Shown here: positions 1 to 11,975 of the stretch, one piece after another
How positions within the stretch are numbered: position 1 is the first letter of the stretch
Layout of the letters: every line of letters starts with the position of its first letter
DNA from: Pelecanus crispus
Lineage: Eukaryota > Chordata > Aves > Pelecaniformes > Pelecanidae
DNA: 64,000 nt
NCBI RefSeq assembly: GCF_030463565.1
Contig: NC_134662.1
Span: forward strand, 4,069,001 to 4,133,000
Direction: 5' to 3'
Notes under the pieces: model-generated
Databases searched by the model: none
Seen by the model: only the letters and a program-made list of their open reading frames with translations
What the model was told of the DNA's origin: nothing
Made by a program: the position numbers and the translations under genes

Positions 1-254
1 ACACCAAGGTCTCAGAACAAGGGCCAGAGGGTAGAACAGGTAAGGTAAGCAACGAGGTAAGTCTGAACTGCAGCGTCACAACTGCACACGGCAGCTGGAT
101 CAGAGATCTGCAGGGCGAGCTCTTGGCTCGGCCGTGATGGGGAGTCCCTCAGAGCCTCAGCAGCAAGGTACTCCAAACGGAATGAAAAAGAGAGGAACTA
201 GCAAAGTCCAGGCAGCTTTGGTACAGAGAGGCTGAGGAATACAATACCAGTGAG
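1..254. other. Intergenic sequence downstream of POLR2E
   Basis: No coding exon, RNA gene or repeat is recognisable here. The stretch lies beyond the predicted POLR2E cleavage site and is presumably the spacer to the next gene, which lies outside the window. Confidence 0.5.
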
Positions 255-571
255 GAACAGCGAGAGTACAAACCTTTATTAAAAATAAGATCCTATAAAT
301 AAAATAGGAAAGCAAAAGCCTTTTCCCACTCGCTTCCTCCCTGCACAAATCAGTCGCTTCAGGTGACTTCCACAGCACAAGTCCTTAGCGAAGAGTAAGG
401 AGCTACAGCAAAGTCCATGCTGGAAAACAAGGCATTAGGCCAAGTAACACAACTGTGTAGAGGCAACACGGAAAGAGAATTTTCTTGGCCACCTATGAAA
501 AGGCAGACATCTCAGAGTGGAAATTGCCAGCAGGTGGGAAGATCAGGAGGTGTCACACAACTCTTCCACAC
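255..571 (-). other. POLR2E: Candidate noncoding terminal exon of POLR2E (3' UTR)
   Basis: Fourteen bases after the stop codon triplet the minus strand shows a strong donor (CAG then GTAAGG, GT at 879-878), so the 3' UTR appears to contain an intron. The best downstream acceptor is a pyrimidine-rich tract ending in CCAG just above 571, followed by an AATAAA at 280-275. Exon limits are inferred from splice consensus only. A noncoding last exon is what I would expect from mammalian POLR2E. Confidence 0.4.
275..280 (-). promoter_or_regulatory. POLR2E: Polyadenylation signal AATAAA of POLR2E
   Basis: TTTATT on the plus strand reads AATAAA on the minus strand. It is the first canonical signal downstream of the POLR2E stop codon that I found. 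Cleavage would fall near 245-262. It is the likely end of the spliced 3' UTR. Confidence 0.6.
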
Positions 572-893
572 CTGGAAGAAAGAGAACTCGGGCTGTGAAT
601 CACCTCACGCCTCCCTCGGCAGAGTGCTCTCCAGGCCAAGCCCCGCTGATGCCCTGAACATGGACAGGCACGTCCCAAGCGATGGATACTGAGGCAAGGG
701 GCTGATTAAGCCTTGCTCTCGTCTGTCCTCTCAGTTGCCTCCACAAACAATTTAAAGTTCTGAGATAATCTTTTCCTGGAGGCCGCTCGCTTCATGTCAA
801 TCCTGGCAAGCGCCAGCCTAAGTCTAAGGTGCTTGCCCAAAGCCCTCCACTAGCCCGAGGGTTTCGTACTCCGCCTTACCTGAAAGCTCCAGA

Positions 894-4262
<3,369 letters not shown>

Positions 4263-4650
4263 GGCGCCCGCCGCCCCAGGCCCCCGCCGGCCGCCCGCGC
4301 TAACGCCTGCCCGCACCGCGACGGGCGGCACCGGGGCAGCCGCGGGGGCCTCGGCCGCGGGGGCTGCTGGGAGCCGTAGTTCGCCGCCGCCCGCCGCCGC
4401 CTCGGGGCGGGGGGGGGCCGGGGGTCCCTCGCCCGCGGCCGGGGCGCTTCCCCGGCTCTCTGCCCCCCCAGCCCGGGGCAGGCCGCGCCCCACGCCCCCG
4501 TTAGGGGGGAAACCGCCGCCGCGGCGGGGCCCGGCCCGCAGCGCCCCGCCCCCCCCGCCGCATGGGCTGGCCCTACGCCCCCCGCCCCCATGGGCTCGCC
4601 CGCCCCGCCGATAAACCGCCCCGCGGCCGCCCCGCCCGCCTTGCTCTTCC

Positions 4651-4655
4651 ATTGG
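4651..4655 (-). promoter_or_regulatory. Inverted CCAAT box (ATTGG)
   Basis: The context TTCCATTGGTCAG is close to the NF-Y consensus. It sits about midway in the divergent promoter and could serve either gene. Confidence 0.5.
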
Positions 4656-4752
4656 TCAGCTTCCCATCCATCGGCCGGTTGGGCTCGCCTCCTTGCGCGC
4701 TGACTGGCTGCGCGGCCGCAAGGGGCGGTGCCTCCGGGCGTCCGCGACGTGG

Positions 4753-4757
4753 ATTGG
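4753..4757 (-). promoter_or_regulatory. GPX4: Inverted CCAAT box (ATTGG) near the GPX4 starts
   Basis: The context GTGGATTGGCTG lies 28 bp before the long-form ATG and about 100 bp before the short-form ATG. The usual 60-100 bp spacing of NF-Y sites to a start site favours transcripts that begin between the two ATGs. Confidence 0.45.
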
Positions 4758-4784
4758 CTGAGGGGCCGGGGGCGGCGGGGCGCG

Positions 4785-4856
4785 ATGGGATGGGGTCGGG
4801 CGGCGCGGCGGGCGCTGCTGTGCGCGCTGGCGACGCGGGGCCCGGTGCGGAGCATG
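4785..4856 (+). CDS. GPX4: GPX4 coding exon 1
   Basis: Twenty-four codons of mitochondrial presequence, ending exactly on the internal ATG used for the cytosolic form. The donor GTGCGTG starts directly after that ATG. Confidence 0.9.
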
Positions 4857-6860
4857 GTGCGTGCGGCCCGGCCCGGCCCGCCCTGCCCCGGGGCGGCGGG
4901 GACGGGGCCGTGGACAGCGGCGGCTGCGGGTCGGGGCTCTCCCGGGCTGCGTCCGTGGGGCGCCCGGGGCGGGCGGCGGGGGGCTGAGGCCTGAGGCCTG
5001 GCTGGGCCCGGCGGAGCAGGGCGGGAGGAGGAGCCCCCTCCCCGGGGAGCCGCTCTGGGAAGCGAAGGGCGCGGAGCTGCCGGCCCCGGCGGAGGGACGG
5101 AGCCGCCGGTGTGGGGCCGGTGGCTGCGGGGCTCCCCCCCCGGCCGGGGGCGGGGGGGAGGCGACGGCGGCGGCGGGGGGTGGGGGCGGCCGGTGCTGAC
5201 GGCGTCTCCCGGCGCCCCGCAGTGTGCCCAGGCGGAGGACTGGCGCTCGGCCAAGGCCATCTATGACTTCCACGCCCGAGACATCGATGGCAACGAGGTC
5301 TCCTTGGAGAAGTACCGGTAGGTGGGCAGGGCCGGGCGCCGCTCGGCCTTGGGACTGAGAAAGACGGCTCAAAGGGCCTGGGTACGGCTCCGGGCCGTGA
5401 TTAAGCCGCAGCGGGCCAATCTCTTGCATAACCCGGGAGATCAGCTTGTTTACCCGCATTTCCCTGCCTTCCCCCCGGGGCACAGCTGCTGATTCACCTC
5501 TTTTCCAGCGGCTATGTCTGCATTATCACTAACGTGGCTTCAAAATGAGGAAAGACCGCTGTAAACTACACTCAGCTTGTTGACTTGCACGCCCGATACG
5601 CTGAGAGGGGTTTACGCATCCTGGGCTTTCCCTGCAACCAGTTTGGAAAACAGGTAACGCGGGGGAGCGGGGTGAGGGAGCTCCGTGCGCGGCCCCGGGA
5701 CGCTCGCAGAGCACCCCTTCTGCTGCCTTCCTCAGGAGCCCGGGGACGACGCTCAGATTAAGGCATTTGCTGAAAACTACGGTGCGAAGTTTGACATGTA
5801 CAGTAAGATCGATGTCAACGGGGACGATGCCCACCCGCTCTGGAAGTGGATGAAGGAGCAGCCCAAAGGAAGAGGCACCCTCGGCAAGTGAGTGCGGGAA
5901 GCGGGGGCTGCGGAAGCCACCCCAGCAGGCAGCGGGGCTTGGCTGCTGCAAGAGGAAGGGGTTTTTTCCTGCCACAGCTTCTCACTCCTGTTTTTTCTCT
6001 CCTAGTGCAATAAAATGGAACTTCACTAAGGTAGGACACAGTCACCTTCTCCCAGGCTTGCTCGGGTCGCAGCCTCGCTCTTTGAGGGGCGGTGGGGGGT
6101 CCCTGAGGCATCGCAGGGAGGAGGGATCCTCACGCACAGGCTCCGCTCTCTGCGCGGATATCGGGGTAGGAGCGTCCCGAGGGGTTCCTGCGCTGTCCCA
6201 GTCCCTGTGCCTGCAGACCCCTGGGAGCCCCCAGCCTGGTTACCTCCAGCCCTGCCCCAGAGGGGCAGAAACCAGCTCTGCCGGGGGCTACAGCTCAGCA
6301 GGCGGGACCCCCCCAGCCCAACCCCACTGTGCACAGCTCCCTGGGCTGCAGAGCCTGCGTTAGAGTCGGGCTCGCTCACCTGGGTGCTGCTTCACTTCCA
6401 CAGTTCCTCATTAACCGGGAGGGCCAAGTGGTGAAGAGGTACAGTCCGATGGAGGATCCCTACGTAAGTCCGCTGCCGGCATGGTTGGTGTCGCAGCTCT
6501 GCCTGTCCCACGGGAGAAGGGGAAGTGCGACAGCGGTAGCAGCTCTCCACAGATCACATCTGTGGAGAAACATGGTGTGGCTGGGGCTGAGCAGTGCTCT
6601 GGAGCAGGCTCTGCTGCCGTGTTTCATCTCTTTTCCTCCTTTGACCGCAGGGTGAAAAGGCACCCCGGTGCTCGGGGGGCTGGCTGTGGCACCAGGGGAA
6701 GCAGGTGCCCAGCACAGGGCAGGTCACTGGCTCAAGGCAGTCCCTCTGGGGTGGGACAGGGGCAGCTTCAGGCACGTTTTTGGGGCAATGATGTTCTCAT
6801 AGCGCAATGCTCCCTTCTCTCTTGCAGGTGATTGAGAAAGACCTGCCTGCTTACCTATAG
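4785..6860 (+). CDS. GPX4: GPX4, phospholipid hydroperoxide glutathione peroxidase (selenoprotein)
   Basis: Seven exons (582 nt) encode a 193-residue protein. GPX4 reduces phospholipid hydroperoxides with glutathione and is the main brake on ferroptosis. The catalytic residues are visible: selenocysteine 69 (TGA at 5546-5548), Gln104, Trp159 and Asn160. The first 24 residues (from [12 protein letters not shown]) are Arg-rich without acidic residues, as in a mitochondrial presequence. The second ATG (4854) is the last codon of exon 1 and would start the cytosolic form at MCAQAEDW. Both ATGs have a purine at -3. A SECIS element follows in the 3' UTR. Length and sequence agree with vertebrate GPX4 (human 197 residues). 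Any standard reading would stop falsely at the TGA. Confidence 0.97.
5223..5317 (+). CDS. GPX4: GPX4 coding exon 2
   Basis: Encodes [20 protein letters not shown] through VSLEKY and two bases of the next Arg codon. The acceptor is CCGCAG and the donor GTAGGTG. Confidence 0.95.
5509..5653 (+). CDS. GPX4: GPX4 coding exon 3 with the selenocysteine codon
   Basis: Encodes [12 protein letters not shown], Sec (TGA, 5546-5548), then [17 protein letters not shown] through FPCNQFGKQ. The catalytic Gln104 is the last codon. The frame stays open and conserved after TGA, which is the direct evidence for recoding. Confidence 0.97.
5736..5887 (+). CDS. GPX4: GPX4 coding exon 4
   Basis: Encodes [20 protein letters not shown] through [18 protein letters not shown] and two bases of an Asn codon. 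The donor is GTGAGTG. Confidence 0.95.
6006..6030 (+). CDS. GPX4: GPX4 coding exon 5 (25-nt microexon)
   Basis: Only 25 nt, encoding AIKWNFTK after the split Asn, and it carries the catalytic Trp159-Asn160 pair. The acceptor is TCCTAG and the donor GTAGGA. The short length is typical of this GPX4 exon. Confidence 0.95.
6404..6463 (+). CDS. GPX4: GPX4 coding exon 6
   Basis: Twenty codons, [20 protein letters not shown], phase 0 at both ends. The donor is GTAAGTC. Confidence 0.95.
6828..6860 (+). CDS. GPX4: GPX4 coding exon 7 and stop codon
   Basis: Encodes [10 protein letters not shown] followed by TAG, the true terminator. The acceptor is CTTGCAG. Confidence 0.95.
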   Translation: MIEKDLPAYL

Positions 6861-6934
6861 ATCTGCTCATCTCACCCCTGCACTGTCCCCTTGACCCAGC
6901 ACCAGCCCTCCCGCTGCCTGGGGAGTCTTCTCAC

Positions 6935-7000
6935 CCAGCCCCCATGACGGCCTGCCTTCAAGCCAGCTTTGCTGGTGAGGCAGACCCGAAGATTTGGCGT
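6935..7000 (+). promoter_or_regulatory. GPX4: SECIS element of GPX4
   Basis: The RNA would fold into a selenocysteine insertion hairpin. The core is ATGA at 6944-6947 facing CGAA at 6987-6990 (the non-Watson-Crick quartet). The lower helix is GGCCTGCC/GGCAGACC with one mismatch. The conserved unpaired AA is at 6960-6961, and the apical stem is GCCAGC/GCTGGT with a TTT loop. It recruits SBP2 and directs the UGA at 5546 to be read as Sec. It closely resembles the mammalian GPX4 SECIS. Confidence 0.93.
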
Positions 7001-7086
7001 GCACCTGCTGGAAGAAGGCTCCATGGGGCCGGTGGCTGCTGCTGGGCAGCCCTTTGGGCATAAAGCAGGATCTGGAGTCCCCTTGC

Positions 7087-7092
7087 AATAAA
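7087..7092 (+). promoter_or_regulatory. GPX4: Polyadenylation signal AATAAA of GPX4
   Basis: Canonical hexamer about 230 nt after the stop codon. A GT-rich downstream element begins near 7109. Confidence 0.9.
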
Positions 7093-7110
7093 AATATTAG
7101 AAATGACAGG

Positions 7111-10100
7111 TTGCGTCTGGGTGTGTGGCAGAGGGGTGGATGGGGCTGGATCTGTTGTGCTGCTCCCGGTGAGAACCTGGAGCTTTGCAGTGGAGCCAAG
7201 ACCTTATGCAACTCCTGAGCCAACAGCAGGGATAATCCTCATTAGAGCTGAGGGGGGAATTGCGCACAAATCCTGGGTCAGCCAGCGCTCCTGAGGGGCT
7301 CACGCAGGAAAAGCCGGAGCAGGGGGAAGGTGTGTGCATCCCTGCTGGGACCTGGCCCTCCTAAGCACCCTCCCTCACCCTAAACCAGCAGGCACCTGCC
7401 CAGATGAGGCAACCGGGTTGTTTTTCTCCAAACACAGCTGAAGGCTGACAGCACCCAGCAGCACAGCCCGGCCCCGATACCCTCCTGGCCCTGGCAGGGC
7501 AGCAAAGGGGCTGGTTCCAGCAGTGGCGCAAGCCACGGCCAGCAGCAATTACTGCAAAACAGAAGCAAGTCGTGCTGGGACCTAGTGAAATACCTCACGT
7601 AGCCGGAGACGTGTCCGATGGCAGCGCGCAGGACCACAGGTGCATCCATCCTCCTCGGGAAGTCTCGGCTGCAGCTTGTTGGCGCTGGCAAAGGCGCAGC
7701 CTCGTCTGGCCAAGCCCACGGAGGGCCAGCGGCTCCCGCGGGCAGGGAGTGCTCGTGTTTTACCGATTTGCTGTGCAGGAACGTGGCTTTGCCTCTTTTC
7801 CCCAGGGTCTGGGGGAGGTGCTGGGTCTCCCCTTAACATCCACAGCCCCCAACCACCCACGGGGAGCCCTGTCCTCAGTGCAGGGACAAGGGCAGAGTGG
7901 GGAAGAGCCCCAGGGTCCTTGCTGGGGTCCCCCCACAAGTCTGATCCCCCCACGTGCCTGCGGACCAGCACAAGGATGCCAGGAGGATCCTGCTCCAGCC
8001 CACCAGGGTAGGTGGGCTGGTTTCAGGAGCTGCCCCGCAGCCCCACTGGGTCTCGCCGTGAACCCCGTTGGCAGCGCCGCGATGCCCGGCTGCAGTTGCG
8101 CAAATTGCTCCTCCGTCACCAGCGCCCGTGGCTCACCGCCATCCCACCTCCCGCCGGGATAGAGCTAGCAGTGCCTGGGCGAGATGTCCTGGCACCGCAG
8201 CCGGCACAAGTGACGAAGCAGCAGCAGCAGCAGCTCGTGCTGGAGGAACGCGCCTGAACAGTGGCTCCTTTATCTGTGTTTTCCCCAGCAAAGCTGGGAA
8301 GGAGCGGCCGCATCAAAGGATCCTCCTCCGCACGGCCCCTGCCTGGCTCGGCCCCTGGAGGAGGGGGTGGCTGGGGACAGCAGCCCTCAGCTGCCCCGAG
8401 TTGGTGACAGGAGATAAACTCCAGCTGCCCGTGGGACCCTGGCCCTCGGATTCCCTGTCCCTCGGATTCCCTGTCCCGATCCGAGTCCCAGATGGGATCC
8501 TGGGGCAGGTCTACGCCTCTGGACAGACAGACAGAGCTGGGACTTAGAGAAATCTCGTACGTGGCTTCCTTTCCATTTTTACTGAGCAGAATGAAAAATT
8601 ATCCTTCTGAGGCAAGTAGAAAATTCAGGAATTATTAGTCAAAGGCACATATTCTAAAAAAATCTCTTTACATATATACATCTCAATTAATTATAAATAC
8701 ACATAGAAAAACAAAGGCAAACAACAAGCGGATTAAAAAGTGCTAACAAAAAGGTGTAAGGGAAGAAAAAAAGGGACTCATTTAAAAATACATACAATCA
8801 GTAGGACAACTGCATAATAATTTAGTTAAAAGATATTGTTACATATTATTAACCCTGACAAAAACACAGGATCGGGGCAGGGAAGGGCTTCCTTGAAGGT
8901 GCTCTCTGTTTTTCCAGAGATCGGGGAGGGAGAATTGCATAATTTTAAAATTAACGTCAAAGCCACTGGGTAAGGCTCCGGGTGACGGCGGAGAAGTGGC
9001 TGGCGGAGGGTGCCTAGCGGGAGAATTCCTCCTCGCTATTCCTGAGTTTAAGCCTCTCTGAAATGGGTTTTCCCCGGCGTCCTTTTCTCCTCGCCGAGAA
9101 TTTGGCGAGCGCCAAGCAAACGAACCAGGACACGGGCGAAGCCAGGGCCTCTCCACGAGTGGTGTGGACTGGGACGTATTTTAAATAGAGGGGGGTGTGG
9201 GGAAGGGGAGAGCCTTGCTCTGGTCAGGACTAGGAAAAGGCTGTTGCGGCACCCCGAGAAAGCGGCCATCCCTGGCCGGCCCTGCGTCGAGAGGCGAGCG
9301 TGGCTGCCGCGAGCGAAGCTGCGGGAAAAGCACAAAACTTTCAGGGAAGCGGCAGGGCCCCGGGGTGGGGGCACGCAGGGGCTCCTCGTCTTTGGTGTTA
9401 ACTTTGAGGTAAGGACGCTTCCTTGAATGCAGTAAAACGCGGCCCTGACTGCAGGGCTGACCCCGGCCAGGCGGGCTGGTGGGAGGCAGACGCCAGCTGG
9501 GGAGGGTGGGGGGTAAGGACAAGCCCCCAAACGAAGGGCAGGGACCAGAGGAACCTCAAAAATGAGCCCAGACGTGCATCATATGGGGCGGGTCCCATGG
9601 TCTTAATGTGTCAGGGAAGGTAACTCCCGTCTCAGCAGGAGCACAAACACTGCGGACGCTGACCCAAAGCACTTCTCAACAGCAAACAGGGTGCTCGACC
9701 AGTCCCTGAGCCCTGGGGGGGGACTTGAGGGGGGCAAGGCTCTCTGCCTGGAGGAAGGGACTCAACCAGGAGCCGTAAAGCTCCAGGCCCCTCAAGACTG
9801 ACCTGTCAGGGCATGGGGGACCCCAGCAAAGGCCTCTCCCGGCTGGACCTCCTTCCCCAGCTACTCTCCGAGGAAGGGCCAGGCCAGCCGGGGAAGGTCT
9901 CGCATCCTTCCCCTGAAAACATCCTGGTGCCGCTTCTAGGAAATACCTCGACGACTCAAGGCAGAGAAAAGAAACACAGCAGAGGGGAGGCTTGCAGAGG
10001 AGCTGCCAGGCCTGGAGCATTCCTGCCAGCAGGCAGCTTCCTGCCAGACTCCTTAGATTAAAGAGAGAAAACAAAAGACAGTTTCCCCGGGACCTGCCGA

Positions 10101-11170
10101 GGTGAGATGCTGCTGGAACAGGGATGGTGACAGAAGTGGCTGGAGGCTGCCTCTGTCCTGGGGAGAAGGCAGCTTGCCCAGCCACTCCTGGCCAAGGGGC
10201 AGTGGGTTGTCTGGGGCAGTGCTTTGCAAAGCAGACCTTTGCTCTTTGGTATTGGAGGTTGAATTTGCAGCATGAGCAGCGATACTGCACATCCCCGGTG
10301 CTCATCAGGGAACTCTTCCCTTCTGGGGCCTGGGAGCAGCTCTCACCAAGGTCAGCGGTGGGCAGGGCAGGTCACCCAGATCCAGGCACCCGGGCCTGCG
10401 TCCATGGCCCAGCCAAGGACAAGCCCTACAGAACGGGACCGGCAAGACGGCCAGGTGAGAAGACACCACGCGACAGCAAGAAGTTGGGCAAAGCATGGCC
10501 AGCCACAGCAACCTTGCGAGGCTAAAGTGCAGGACAGGCTGATGGGACACGTGGCCCTTCTGCTCCGGGGAATCCCCCTCTGGTCCCAGTGCGGCTGAGC
10601 TCTGACAAACTCGCGAGCTCTGCCACTGTACTGACAAAGGAGGCGCGGGTGCAGCCAGCTCCTGCCCTCTCCTGCGGAGCTCAGACAGCCCCAGAGGTGT
10701 CGGTGTCCCTTCCCGGGAAGGGCAGAGCAGGCACAGTCAGTTTTGCTTCTCTCAACTACGCCTGCTCAGCCCTGGACAGAGGGACAGTGGAGCTCGGCGG
10801 CTCCCGACTCCTCTGGGACAGCATTCCCTTCCCCTTCACCTCTGCCTTCAGACCCAGCCCTCCAGAGCAGCCTCAAGGTCCACAGCAGGGCTGGGGCAGC
10901 CCAAGAGAAGCGCTGGCAGCAGCCGATGCAGGCACGGTTTGGTCAGCCAGCTCTCGGGGGGGACCAGCTCTCTGGGCTGGAGGGCCGGGGAAGGCATGAC
11001 CCAGCTCGGAAACTCAGTAGTCTGCAGGGGGACGGGCACAGAGGAGGGGGTGTCTCTCCTCAGTCCTACGCGGGCGCTGACCCTTGAGCAGGACTCGAAC
11101 ACAGCAGAGACCATCAGGCCAGATCAGCTGAACTTGGCAGCACTCAACTCCCCCCCCCAAGCGCATGTTA
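7111..11170. other. Intergenic region between convergent GPX4 and SBNO2
   Basis: About 4 kb, mostly GC-rich, with no reading frame that resembles a known protein, no recognisable repeat and no RNA gene that I can support. It includes an AT-rich islet (8570-8880), a short CAG run near 8219-8233, and a two-copy 16-bp direct repeat near 8450-8480. The corresponding human interval is, as I recall, much shorter. Unrecognised 3' UTR of SBNO2 or a noncoding transcript is possible. Confidence 0.5.
8570..8880. other. AT-rich islet in GC-rich intergenic DNA
   Basis: About 300 bp of A/T-rich sequence with sharp edges against GC-rich flanks. There is no LTR, LINE or ORF signature. It might be a decayed repeat or the distal end of a long 3' UTR; I cannot tell which. 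Confidence 0.4.
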
Positions 11171-11367
11171 CATACAAATCTATACATGCCTGACTGTATA
11201 TTATATATAAATAAACTTTAAGGAACTGTAGGTTTCTTTTTACCCTCAAAAACAGAAAAGGGTCAGTCCAAACCAGTAGAAAAGCTGGGGCTCCGCAGCT
11301 CTCACCTCTGCACCAAAGGATGCGGATCCACAGCGGCCGAGCATCGCCTGGCGTGCCCAGCTGGCTT
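11171..11367 (-). other. SBNO2: SBNO2 3' UTR (proximal)
   Basis: Follows the TGA-side end of the last coding exon. The minus strand contains a TTTATTTATATATAATATAC stretch with an AATATA variant polyadenylation hexamer (11202-11197). A run of eight to nine G lies about 40 nt further on, a plausible downstream element. The canonical hexamer is absent, so the true end may be more distal. Confidence 0.4.
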
Positions 11368-11975
11368 TCAGAAGTCTGGGAAAGGCCCACTGAACTGGAT
11401 CACACTCTGGCGCTCCTGGGGAAGTATGTTCTCCTGGGGGGTCCCATTTAACGTCCTTAGCATGTCCTCCAGGATCTCTCTAAAATTGATATTCCCATCC
11501 TGTTGGACAAAATCTTCTTGCTGCTGTTGCAGTGTCTGCAAGGGTCCCGGGTGAGGCAGAGGCAGGTGTTCGTGCAGCGAGGAGCTCAGAGGCACGCTCC
11601 CCTCCAGGATGGGGGCCGGGCTCTGGAAGGCAGAAGGGTGGCTGAAGCCAAATCTGTGCTGCTGGTGTGGCTGGAGAACAGGCTCAGAGGGGAAGCACAA
11701 CGCACCGGGCTCTGGGTTCATCACCACGTCGGGAATGCTGTTGCTGGGAGGGCTATAGGTCAAGTCCAGGATCTCATCCTGGCGCAGGGAGTGCCTGGGC
11801 AGGGGGACCCCGGGTCCCGTCTGCGTGAGGTCCAGAGGCATGTGCAGCGGCAGGGGGAACTGCAGGCTCTGCTCTTGGGCCTGAAGGAGTCGGTTGTGCT
11901 TTCGCTTCACGTTCTCGTCCATCTGCTTCAGCTCCTCCAGCACCTTACGGACACAGCTCTCAGGGATCTTTATCC
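11368..11975 (-). CDS. SBNO2: SBNO2 coding exon 31, C-terminal tail and stop
   Basis: About 202 codons, [20 protein letters not shown], then a Pro/Gln/His-rich tail with [10 protein letters not shown], and a conserved end [15 protein letters not shown] ... [15 protein letters not shown]. The tail is clearly longer than in human SBNO2 and accounts for most of the extra length. Stop at 11370-11368. Confidence 0.96.

Larger units (their letters stand above)
6861..7110 (+). other. GPX4: GPX4 3' UTR
   Basis: Runs from the stop codon to a cleavage site expected 10-25 nt after the AATAAA at 7087, where a GT-rich stretch follows. It holds the SECIS element. Confidence 0.85.

Noticed and set aside
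4995-5222. Open, Arg/Gly-rich frame in GPX4 intron 1 continuous with exon 2, resembling the mammalian nuclear GPX4 first exon
   Set aside because: The frame has no ATG between its upstream TGA (4992) and exon 2, and the composition follows from GC-rich DNA. It does not support a nuclear isoform.
7572-8162. 196-codon plus-strand ORF downstream of GPX4
   Set aside because: Several overlapping ORFs of similar length exist in other frames, and none shows family features.
9676-10305. 209-codon minus-strand ORF in the GPX4-SBNO2 spacer
   Set aside because: No recognisable domain, no support from splice signals, and a composition typical of GC-rich noncoding DNA.
11085-11150. GTTCGAGTCC on the minus strand, like a tRNA T-loop
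   Set aside because: The flanking bases do not pair into a T-stem or an acceptor stem.
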